Assembly (NCBI GenBank): GCA_950295325.1
Contig: OX485805.1
Location: 9,858,501 to 9,922,500 of the forward strand
Length of the DNA stretch: 64,000 nucleotides
Source of the DNA: Polytrichum commune
Taxonomy: Eukaryota > Streptophyta > Polytrichopsida > Polytrichales > Polytrichaceae
Reading direction: 5' to 3'
Shown: piece by piece, positions 35,592-46,972 of the stretch
How positions within the stretch are numbered: position 1 is the stretch's first letter
Layout of the letters: every line of letters starts with the position of its first letter
Notes under the pieces: model-generated
The model's input: only the letters and a program-made list of their open reading frames with translations
Told to the model about the DNA's origin: nothing
Database searches by the model: none
Program-made: the position numbers and the translations under genes

Positions 35592-36006
35592 TAGGGAGAG
35601 TTTTCATGTAGGCCACTTGTCCACTAGATTCTATATAATAATGGGTCGAAGGTGTTTGTAGGTAGTCAAGTACAAGCCGTCACCCAACCACATTTTGGTA
35701 GTCCATTAGAATGTGGAGGGCCATGGACACGGGCCGCTAGACTTTCATGTGCTCATTAATTAATCTTAAACCTACATTTGCCAGTCAAAAAATGACTGAA
35801 GACCGGTTTCAAGAGGAGGAGGAGGAGGAGGAGGAGGTTTTAACATGTAGGAGAATGTTAGTAGGTGGGCCCAAATTTGAGAAGATGGGATTAGCTGTTG
35901 GCACATATGAACCTCACTCCACCAGATTCACTCTACATTTGGGCAGGGTTGTCATTATTCACACTAGAGTTTGGTGGACGAGCAACTTGCATGGAAACTC
36001 ATCTTA
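35592..36006. mobile_element. Tourist-like MITE family T2, nearly complete
   Basis: The left end AGGGAGAGTTTTCATGTAGG and right end (inverted) AGATGAGTTTCCATGCAAGT form an imperfect ~40-bp inverted repeat, and the subterminal CCACTAGATTC matches copies at 6441 and 8190. It contains a GAG microsatellite at 35814-35836. The open frame 35747-36106 crosses its edge and is not a gene. Confidence 0.6.
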
Positions 36007-36318
36007 TAAACATGCTACTACGTTGATTTCCACAATCAGTGTGTGTTATTATTCGGAGTTACGAAATGTAATAACATCTTACTCAACATTGCGTAACTAT
36101 GAATAGTAGCACACACTAATTGGAATAATCAATGCAGTTGCAAACATAATCATTTATAAGATCAAATGTGTCATAACATTACTCAACACATATTGGTTGT
36201 TCAGTGCACCCCTCGGAATATAACAATCGGATGCTCAAAAAATTGAGTAAAAAACTCAACTTTATGAACATTTTATTGTTATATTCCAAGGGCCCAATGA
36301 TCAAACAATTGGTGCTAA

Positions 36319-36820
36319 GGGCCACTTCACACACAAGACTAAGAGCCTGTGACCATTACACTTCAAGCACTCTCATTGGTTGAAGAGGCATAGCTGGTCC
36401 AAGTTCACTTCACACTATGCTTGAGGGACCAACGGAGTATGTGAATGCAAGATGGATGTAAAGTCTACATTGATTCCTACATGACATCAAATGGATCATG
36501 TTTCATGGTCACTTGGTCTATTTTCAAAAAACCACCTCTCAGAGGCAGGCCTGGCACAAAAACCGGGAGACCATGTCACACCGAATGCTCGCAACCGATG
36601 GTTTCTTCTATATTATCAAGTGTGAGGACTTGCATGAATAGACATTCATTGAAATAGCAGTTGGTTGAGGGCCCGGTCACATATGACTTCACACTACACT
36701 TGAGAGTCCGTGACCACACCTACATGATGTTGGAGGTGTGTTGGGACGGCCCTTGGACACTTTCTTGTGGGCTCTCACAATTTCATGGTCACGGCTCTTG
36801 GCTCGCGTGTGAAGTGGCCC
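36319..36820. mobile_element. Tourist-like MITE family T1, copy B
   Basis: A 502-bp element starting GGGCCACTTCACACACAAG after TAA (36316-36318) and ending CTCGCGTGTGAAGTGGCCC followed by TAC, one base from a perfect target duplication. It aligns along its length with 7074-7566 and, at both ends, with the PIF element at 8795-12121. Confidence 0.78.
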
Positions 36821-36829
36821 TACGTAATG

Positions 36830-39800
36830 TTATGGTGTGCCACAATGTAGTAAGTTACACAGCAGAGTTGGGCCAAATTTAAAACCATTGTTCCCTGCCT
36901 CAATACCCTTTGTAACAAGCCTTTGACAAATAGAAGAATAATGCCGGCCAATGAGTGAAAGGACCCACCATTGTTCCTTTTTGTAACAGATCTTTCTAGC
37001 TTTTCAAATCAACCCACTGGCAACTTTTTGAACATGCATGCCGATTAGTTTTAACATTTGAGAATCCAATCGTGTAGAACGTCATTCATTTTTATAAGGG
37101 AACACTTAAGTTCCATATATAATGTCCTTTTCGCTAGGAAGCGTTGTGTTCGGTGGGGCCCGCTCCTAGGTCTCATGATTCCCACATAATTTAAAATTAA
37201 TTTGTTTTCATAATCTCCTCAGTCTGAATATGAAGGCTCGGTCACACCAGATGCAGGCGAGTGTTCAAGTCATTGGTATCAATGGGCCCAAAATCATCAA
37301 AACCCGACCTAAAGTGCCTTGGTGATTTGTAGGTGAACGTCTCAAACTCAATGTGTTGACTTGATGGAAGGCTCTCCTAGTTCACAAAACACCTACTTGG
37401 ATGTATTTTGTTGGTGTTGCTATTTGATCTACTGTTTGGTCGGGTTTAGGAGGCATATAATCCAAACTTTGAGAATTCATAACTAATTTCAAATAGTCTA
37501 AAAGCATCTTGATCCGAGGTACTAAAGTTATTCCCAGCTTTTGCCTAAGCTCAAGCCGCTCTTTGATAAAAATGTAACTGGGTTAGGTATCCGTTATACC
37601 AAAGCTCGCAGAGTGGAGAGTTGTCTGCAAGGAAACTTGCCAGTATAGTTTGGTGGGAGGCGTATGGGCCCTTGGGATCAGATCAAGGAGTTATGCTGAT
37701 AGAGATAAGTAAAAATCCTAAATACGATGTGATGGATCATCTTGATTTCCGACAATTAAGCTACATAATATTTAGATATAATATCATAATTTATTTTCAA
37801 TTGCTAAGGTGGAAAATTGTAAGAAAAATTGTGGAGAAGTATGTTAAATTCCTTACATGGACAATTATTATTCTTGTCTACCTAAAGTGATGTGATTATA
37901 TAGGTTCCAAAGCATATACTTAAAAGTTTGTAGTATTTAGATAATAGAAAATCATCAATGAAATGTTAGTATATATTATTTTTTAAATTATTTATGCTAA
38001 ATTAATGAATATTTCATTTTAAAAAATGTGTCGGATAGAGTATTGATAAGTTTTGCTTCACACTATAATAAAATAAGTTTGAGGATAGAGACATTACACG
38101 GCTAGTTGTTTGTTATTGGATAGATTGTGGGGGGGGGGGGGGAGGTGAGTAACAATAGATAACCTTTCCCATGCATGGGAAAGTCATGATGCCAAGGAAC
38201 TACATTTTCGCCCACACATACTGGTGGTAGTGAACGGAGTTCTTCCGTTCAATGTTGGCCACCACTGGTATATGTGGGCAACCTATTAGTCAACTTCATG
38301 TTTTAACTATTGTGGGGCTTGATGTTTTCACATGGCATTGAAGTCCACTAGTAGTGCCCATGATGTTTGGTAGCCTTGCCTAACCCTAAACCCCTTGAAT
38401 AGAATGGGCATTGTGAACCAAAATCTTTTTTAAGGTGGCTCTTTAGGTCTAAGAATAAATACCTCTTAAATATACCACATGTGTTACTAAGGCGATGTGT
38501 TGTAGTTGTCCCACTTTGAAGGGTGTATTATAAGGATGGATGAAGGAGAAGTAACTACACCTTTCACACCTATTACCATGGGCATAAAGTTGGCGTGGAT
38601 AGAAAAGACCAAGGCCCATTGTATTTTTATTTTTGGGTTCAAACTCGGGGCATTATAGAAGCTAATAAATGATTAAGAATAAAATAGAGATAGAAATAGA
38701 TTAGCAAACTATTGATGTTATTGGTGTATTAACACTTTTTCAACCCATAGAATTCTTGGTGTTGAATATTTGATATTGAATATATTCTTAGTGTTGAATA
38801 TATGATATTGTGGACTCAAAATGATATGAGTCAAACATTTACATTGACCAAAATTATCATGGTATTTCAAATTTGGAGTGGACCATGTGTGAAAGGTATA
38901 CCTAGCTTATGTCGTGTGAAATTCACTAGATTAGGGTTTAGGATTTGGATTATGTTGCATCATATCCCATGAAATTTTGTGGTTCATAACAAGAAGAAAC
39001 TCTTTCTAATTTGAAAACTCAAACTCCAAATTTGGGTCGCATCCCAACTCTAGAGCAATGTTCATGAAGGGCAAGTTTACATTAGTCACAACTCAAGGTT
39101 AGACCCAAGTTAAGTTTCCCAAGCCCCAAACCAAGAGAATTATATTATGTTGAGGACCAAAGAACATATCAAGAAGCACGATACCACACATAATCTATTT
39201 CGTTTTGATGTCTATGTACTTGAATAGTGAGGTACAAGTGCCTATGAGAAACATGTTCAATGCTTGAGACTCTTGATGTGCTTGAGAAATTTATGGATAA
39301 CTTTATAGAAATAGCAAGTCCATGAGGAGTCTAATGCAATCGAGGTTCATTTTCGTTCTTCACATCGTATGATTTGATTATGATTGATGAATACCAAGGT
39401 TTCTTTGTGACCTATATAGTTCTCATGCCCTTTTAAAATGGATAGTGTTAAGTATCGACCTTTTGCGTTTGGTGTCCTTAGACAAATATCATTAGGATAT
39501 ACTTTAAAGTACGATGATGCTCACAATGGGCCAAGAACAAAGTGTCCGCATTAAGTGCTTTTACCTCGATGTAAAGTTGTTGGGTCCAACATTTTCTTAT
39601 TGACCAATCGGATTCTTTAGTATTGGATCCTCTAACATAAACCAAACATAAATTTGCCCTAAATGGCAAATGCCATTTTGCGTAAGGAAAGAAAGAAATA
39701 ATGAAAGAACGAAAGAAAGGAAGCGGGGTTGGTATGTTGAACTCTTTAGAAGGAAAGATCTTGGTAAGAGGGGACCAAAATTTTTTAGAAACCAAGAGTT

Positions 39801-40900
39801 GGGACCCCACCAATATTACCATATTGTTGTTCATTTCAATTGGCTCCCACTGTATTAACTTGGGTGTCTATGTTGGTAAGTTTGGAGTTGTGTCGATCCC
39901 CGTGTGTTTGGAGCTAATTCATTGGAGTTTGCATGGAAGACTATGAGTCTCTATCATCGCTTGATTTTTGTCCTAGGACATTAATGTTCAAAGATTGTAA
40001 TACTTGGGTGGTTCATGATTCAAATATTTAATTTATTTCCAAAAGTAGGCATCAACAAATTGGAAATTTATAATTTCCCCAATATTCTCCTTGTTGATCA
40101 AAACAAATCTATTGGTATTTTGGGAGGCAATTTAGATTCCATTGAAGTTGCCCAATTACGACAATAGTCCAGTGGGACCCAATTCAAATGAATTAACCAC
40201 AAAGAAGGGATACTGGGAGCCACTGCCCCAACATGTTCTGATTTCCTAATGTCACCAATGTTGGACTGATATCTTTTTTTTTCTTGATACCATTAAGGTA
40301 TCTATAACGAGAATTTCATCATTTTTGATGACAACAAGGTATGGCTATTTGTGAACATCATTTAATTTTCTAGGTACCATTTAGGTCTATATTCTATGCA
40401 AAAATATTTTTTATCTTAAACCTACGTAGAATCCACCCTAGTACTAATGTGTTTTGGAATAATTGTTGGCCCAATACTATCCCGGGTATACAAGGATTCT
40501 CTCACATTGACATACCCAGCAATGACCAAATGAGTACTAAATACCAATATTTGATTGGTCTTCGAAATTCGACACCCATGGGTAGGTTCTTGAATACTAT
40601 GATTGATGTTGGTTATCGATACCATGCATTCACATACACACCGATCCAACATTGTAGTTGATCACAAACCTACAGGGAATTGGGTTTTAACCACACTAAT
40701 TATCCCAATTTGTGCGTATAACTATTGGGAGTTATCTGGTGCAAGAACCTCTTACTCATGAGTTCAATTTTTTATTGATGAAAATTCAATAAGTTGTTCG
40801 GACATCATAGAACAAAAATGACTTTTTCTTGGTAAAATATTATATTCTCAATTAATAGTTATTGCACCGTGTAACTCCGAATAGTAACACACACTAATTT
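36830..40900. other. Intergenic DNA with a long hairpin
   Basis: No supported gene in 4 kb. It contains a G-run at about 38128-38141, a perfect 20-bp palindrome CTTTCCCATGCATGGGAAAG (38164-38183) and, directly after it, an imperfect long hairpin at 38210-38279. Short frames (37621-37890, 39478-39834) are motif-free. Confidence 0.35.
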
Positions 40901-40979
40901 GGATAATCAGTGTAAGGACCTTGAACTCATGCCTCGGTAAGCTTGGTGGGGGCGGCTCCAAAAGCAAGACGTCTAAGTT

Positions 40980-43028
40980 AAGTTAGCCCTGCCCGGGTGA
41001 CCCGGCCCGCTATAATAAGCTGGGCCTCAGGCTCGGCTGAACCCGAGGCGGAGGTTCGGGGAATCCCGAGCCAGCTGATTGGATTTCACAAACAAAGACT
41101 CCGAGTCTGTCTCGCTCGCCTTCTCCGACAACGCAAAGGCGGATATCTCTACTTTACCTATCTATCAATCTGTTGTTCGCGCTCCTCGTCGGAGGGTCAT
41201 CCCTCTTCGTTCGAGGTTGGCGCCATTTTTGGAATCTCCGTGTCGCTCTCAACTCACACATGTTTTTCTCAGAATTTTCCATGCTCTTTTGAACGTGCAA
41301 CGGGGTTAGGAAGGACGTGCAGGGATGACGAATCTTTAAACTTAAATGGCTGCACGTGCGGTTGTAGGCTCCGAGATGGGAGGATTTTTTCTGGTTGGAG
41401 ATCATTGTTGGCTAAATTGACCCCGAATTTTCCTCATTCATTCGTATATATATGTTTTCCACTTTTCTTTGATGTCTTTTTAATATTTTCCATGCATGGT
41501 CTTTTGAGATGCACATAGGGGTTAGGAAGTGCAGCGGTGGGAGGTCATTGTGTGTGCATGTCGGGGTGGATATTTTGAGACATGTCAATTGGTGGCTGGA
41601 GACTTGTTTCTAAGTAAACCCATGGGGTTTCTTGGAAATTTTGGAGGTTGAGAGGTCCTGGGAGGGTTACGAAGTGCAGGGAGGTTAAGAAACTTGGATG
41701 TGAGTTTCCTCTGTGCTTGTGCCGGGTGCAATGTTGGAGGTTTGGGTTAAGGAATGCAGTGTGGATGTATTTGTAAGGACGTATTTGCACTTTCAAGTTG
41801 ACGATGATGTTGAACCATTGAGCTTCACGGCTTCGGAGATAATTTCATTGAGATCTCATTACATTGACACCTGCGGGTGGTTATTCGTGTAGGGTGTTCA
41901 ATTCTATTCTCTGGGAACTACCTCGACAAAAGAGATAATTGACCTCTTGAGATACTCTCTATTCGTCTGAAGTGTCCGATGCCGCAGTTGACAGTTTTTG
42001 ATTCCCTCCATTATTGCTGCAAATTTCAACAAGGTGAATATTCATCTGCTCTCACTTTCCAAACGGCTTTTCGATGTGCATTCCTTGCTCGAAGCACACA
42101 ATTATTTTTCCTTTTTCCCTTTACCACCGGTGCCGAGAATCTTTGCAGAATATGAGCGCAGCCGCCCGTCACTTCACCTCTTCCATTTGTGGAAGAATGA
42201 TGGGGATTGCAACCTTTGTGCTGGAAGGGTATATTTTTATGGTAGATGAGATTCTTGCTTAGTAGATTTGGTACGTCGCAGTGATGGGTTAAGAGCATGC
42301 ACCTAACTTTGTTGTAAGTTTGGTGGCCGTTTAGTGTGTGTGTCGGTGCCTGGGGAGGGTGGCGCCTTAGTTTGTGCTCAATTCGTGGTATATGTGATGG
42401 CTACAAATTATGATGCACAGTGAGGAAACCGACTTACTCGCAAATTATAGTCTTCCAGATCTTACACACGTTACTGAAAGTAGTAGGAACCTAAATCTAG
42501 TACCTTTGATCTTCTTAGTCTGAAGTCGACGAAGGATATGTTTTTGGAAATATGGGCTTCTCCCTCCCAAAGTGGCAACTTTGTTGCAACTTCGAGGCGT
42601 GATCGTTTAAGAGTGTGTAATGGGTTACGAATCATGATGCACTGTGAGGGCACTGACAAAATATACTGGAAACACATATAGTCTCCCCGATCTTATCTTA
42701 CACACGTTGCTAAAAGTAGAAAGTTAGAACTGGCACCTTTGATCCTCTTAGTGTGAAGTCGAAGCAGGAAATATCTGGAAGTATGGGCTCCTCCTCCCCC
42801 ACTGACCTCCCTCACAGTGGCAACTTTGTTGCAACTTCGAGGCGTGGGTTATGTGATGGTTACGAATTATGGTGCACAGTTAGGGGTTAATTTGCTTGCT
42901 GGCTGGGTTTAGTGGCCTCCGCACTCTCACTAATGTGATAGCATGCTATAATTTGTTCTGGATTAGCAGTAAATTTCAAGACATTAATGCTAAGTTTTTG
43001 CAACAGATATTGCGCTCACCCTTCCACA
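40980..43028 (+). promoter_or_regulatory. Promoter/5' leader of the acidic-protein gene
   Basis: The GC-rich island at 40985-41080 (CCCGGGTGACCCGGCCCGCT) contrasts with its AT-rich surroundings and probably marks the promoter and transcription start. About 2 kb separate it from the first coding exon, so a 5' intron is likely. A tandem duplication (about 42390-42610 and 42620-42860) shares CAACTTTGTTGCAACTTCGA and GATCTTACACACGTT. Frames at 40997-41518 show no protein family. Confidence 0.4.
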
Positions 43029-46000
43029 ATGCCATCTGGACCGCGGAAGAGGCAAGCTGCGAGGCGGAGAAGAGACTCGTTGAGCCCAGGATTGAGCGTC
43101 TCTGCTGCAGGTTGATACGACCACCAAATTCTTTGTGACATTTCTTTTGTGGTGTACTATCCTCGCATGGGAGTGGTTGTTTTGTGTCTTTCTGTGTCTC
43201 TTCGCCAGTGGTTAAAAAGTAGGTAGATAGATGGTTATTGTTATTCCATTATTTCACAGCTTTCACGGATGCCATATTGGCCTTGTTTGCAGGTTGTTGG
43301 TCATGTTTTGTGGAATAATTTCACTGTTGTTGCTCGACCGGAAATGGTGTGGATGGTAGTATAGGTTTGTCTTGGCTTAGTTCCACAGCGTATGACGATC
43401 TTGGGCCTTCATAATCAAGTTTTTCATTCTTTGAATGATGGTTTGTAAGTAGATGGTTGTTTGTGTTCGGGATGCTTTCCGTCTTGAAGTTCGTTGGTAA
43501 GGTTCTTCTTTGAGGACTCAACTTACTTTTTGATTGCCGATTACTATCTAATATGGAGTGTGGTTTCTCATTGCGGTAATGGCTCTACTCACTAATGGAA
43601 TTGCTTATTATGAGGCCTGTCTAGATCAAATTTCAATAGTTGCTTGACAAGAAGCAATTTTCAAAAACCAGCAAACAAGTTCCATGTACTGACCGACTGC
43701 ATAGCAAAGGTGAACGAATCCATACGGAAATTTCTTGCTACTTGTCACGAACTTGAACTTGGCGGCATGTCTTTAGAATGCTGTGGGTGTCGTGGATGCA
43801 CAGAGTGCTTAATTGGGTTATGAGCCCTCTCTGGATTCAAAATTCAAGAGTCTCTTGAGAATTAGCAATCCTTGAAACCAGCAAACAGTTCCATGTACGG
43901 ACTGACTGGGTAGCAGAGGTGTACGAATCCATTTTCTTGCTCCTTGTCACGAACTTGGACTTGTTGGCATGCCTTTAGAATGCTGTGGGTTGTCGTTGAT
44001 GCACGGAGTACTTCATTGGGTTATGAGCCCTCTCTGATTCCATTTGGAAATTTCCTTGTTCCTTTGTCACGAACTTGAACTTGTTGGCATATCTTTGGAT
44101 TGCTGTGGGGTGTCGCAGATGCATAAAGAACTTCATTGGGCTATGGCTCACTCTGAATTCATATTTCAAGAGTATCTTGAGAAGTAGCGATTTTAAAACC
44201 AGCAAACAGATCCATGTAGAGGTGTATGAACCCATGTGGAACTTTCCTTGGTCGTTGTTATGAACTTGAACTTGTTAGCATGTCTTTGGAATGCTATGGG
44301 GTGTTGTGGATGGGCAGAGTACTTCATTGGGTTTTGCCCAAGAAATATAAGCTTTGCTAGCAACATCTAAGTTTTACGAGTGTGTGGTGCAGACAAGGAA
44401 TCTGTGTCAGGGTCACATGCTTCAGATGAAGGCACAAGTCAGCAGGCTTCAGATGAAGTGACATCAAGGCTCTCACTGGACATTAAAGACCGGCCAGCTG
44501 ACCAGACATTCCACACAGAGGAATGGGTGAGAGTTTCTGACTTTGATGTCGATACCCCAACCTCTAAGGGCGACTATGATGCCTCTACAGAGGACAGTTA
44601 TAGTGAAGCACGGCGACTAGACAAGCTTGGCGATTGGGAAACTGTTTCCAGGGGCACTGTTGGAAATTCTTCTTCATCTGCAGAGGATATCGGTGAGGGT
44701 GATCATTTGGGTGCTGATGAATCATCTGCCACTTCGCAGGAGCCAGGCCCGAAACTATCTCAGGTCAATGAGGTTAGATCAGCATCATCATCTTCGGCGT
44801 CATCTTTGTCGTCATCATCTGGTGATGAAGAGGACAATACAGGAAAGGGCACCAAGAGGGAAATATCCAGCAGTTCTAAGAAGGTTGAGGGCGAGGATAG
44901 GCTAAGCAGCATTGTACTTGTCCCCTCACCACACGGGCTAGAAGATGAGGGCCAGGATAGCATCAGCTTTGAGGAAGTCCCATCTGAAGAGGATGAGGAC
45001 CATGGAAGTCTGGTGGATGTTTCTCTGCCAGAGGAGCAAGAGGATGAGTCTCACATGAGCAGTATAGTCGATGTCTTGACACCCGAGGAGCTTGAAGATG
45101 ACAAAGATGAAGCCAACCGCATACTGGATGCCAGTTCTTCAGAAGAGAAGGATTGTAGAACTGTTTCATTGTCACTGGAGGAGCAAGGGGAATCTCAACA
45201 ACCCAGCAGCATCCTTTCAGTTCCCCAGGATGAGGACAGCAACAGGGTTACCTCCATAAAAGAGGAGGAAGAGGATTCTAGGGATATTTCTTCAACAGAA
45301 GATCATCAAGACCTTAACAATAAAACTAGCAGTGTCCTAGTGGATGAAACCTCATCTGTAGGTGAGGAAGTGGATGTAGGTGATGACAATTCAGCCACTG
45401 GTCAGAGGGAGCAAGAGGGCCACCACCAACAGGAAAACTCTGACATCGAAGTCATAGAGGGTGGTGAACTTGATATCCATTCCTCAGCAGAGACAGCTCC
45501 TGTTGTGGAGGATTTGAGAACTGATGTTGAACCTAAGCCATCAAACGATACTGAAGAGGGCCCAGAACCAAAGTCTCGATATGAATTCATCCGTTCGATC
45601 AGCGGTGATAATGATGAAGAGGCATCTGTTGAGACACTGGATGTGCTTGCACCTGAACAAAAATCGGGTTCTGGATCATTGGAAGGTCGTTCTTCTGATA
45701 TACAAGTTGTCAATGAAATGATTGCCAAGGAAACACATGATGAACCTTTACGCACTGGTGTACCTGAACCAGAGCAAGAGCATATAAATCAGCTTCTTGA
45801 AATTGTTGGATCAAAAGAGATGTCCCACTTAGCAAGAGAAGAGGAGAAGCTTCTGTCTCAAGAGGAGGAACACCTGGGAAAGGGCGTTGCCAATCTTCAG
45901 CCTTTGACTGAAATATTAGCATCAGCTGACAATTCTCCTCCCTTGGAAGGTGGGGCACTACCAAATTTGCAGCCCGTTGCAGTCGAAAGTACTCCTTTAG

Positions 46001-46972
46001 TGGAGGATATGGACATGCAAAGCTCCCCTGAATCAATGGTTCCCAAAGAAACAGAGAGTGACAAAGGGGTGATAGAATCCTGTGATAATACTGCAGATGA
46101 TGAAGAAGAAGAACGTGAGGAAGGTGAGCAACATGACTCGACTAATGTGCGAGAATCTGGGATGGAAGGCGAGAGCTTTGCAAGTTTACTTGAATCTTCA
46201 TCTTCAGGGAGGAAGGAAGAGGATGAGCAAGATGCAAAGGAGGATGCACCCAAAGAGAACCCTCCTGCACAACATCTAAAACAAGATGCGAAGAGCACAG
46301 ATCTATCCAGTGAGGAGGAGGAGACTCCAGCAGCCCTGTCGAGTTCAGAGTCACTGAAAAGCTTTACTGAACCTACTAAGCATGTGGAGCCTCTTGTCTT
46401 GTCGGGCAAGGGGTTGAGCATTGGAGGGTCAGGAGAATCTCCATACTCGTGGCAACATCGCGCTTCTCCCAGAAAACCCGAGGTTAGTGTTATTTGCGTT
46501 CTCTGCAAATATGTTGAAAGTCTTTGCACCTGAAAGAGGTATGTCACATCAGTCCACTCACTTCTATACCTTGTGAAACATCAGCTTGCCCTTCAACATT
46601 CTCAGGAGGTTTGAGTAGAATGGGCGATTTACTTATACCACTGTCTGTAATATTGAAAGTGCTATCCACATTGTATGGTCTGTCTCATATCTAATAGAAA
46701 AATGGAAATCTTGTGTTCTAGGACATTTTATCACGTAACTATGGTTTCTTCAGGGTGAGTAGAGAGCTGTGAGAGGTGAACAGAAAGGGATTGCCAAGGT
46801 CGTTACTCATACTACATTTATGTGCAGAAGCTAATATTTAACATGTTGCAACTCCCAGGAACAAGGTAGAGGTAGGGAACTTCGAGAAGGAACCTCTGAG
46901 TTGAGGGGAGGAGGATGTTGTGAGCCTGTGCAGTGGCTGTTTGGAAGGTTATTTGGAGCACAGGCGGTTTGA
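43029..46972 (+). CDS. Acidic Ser/Glu-rich protein with conserved terminal caps
   Basis: The CDS is join(43029..43110, 44393..46482, 46859..46972), GT-AG introns, 761 residues. Exon 1 encodes a basic cap, MPSGPRKRQAARRRR, resembling the MPSGAKKRKAA start of a plant protein family of unknown function that I recall. Exon 2 is almost wholly disordered: long runs of Glu, Asp and Ser (for example SSSSASSLSSSSGDEED), repeated SIVxVxxPEExED-like blocks, no predicted globular domain. Exon 3 gives EQGRGRELREGTSELRGGG, then CCEPVQWLFGRLFG, a double-cysteine hydrophobic tail that also recalls the SWKSCCGLF ending of that family. The caps joining in frame across both introns is strong support for this model. 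The function is not known to me; a nuclear or membrane-tethered scaffold is only a guess from the basic head and CC tail. Confidence 0.82.
43605..44338 (+). repeat. Intronic minisatellite (about four units)
   Basis: It lies inside intron 1 of the acidic-protein gene. Units of roughly 120-200 bp share CACGAACTTGAACTTG, TTTxGAATGCTGTGGG and TACTTCATTGGGTTATGAG (near 43810, 44010, 44130, 44322). Partial units indicate slippage or unequal exchange. Confidence 0.8.

Noticed and set aside
40997..41518. 173-codon plus-strand frame in GC-rich DNA
   Set aside because: No protein family and low-complexity composition; better explained as leader/promoter of the acidic-protein gene.
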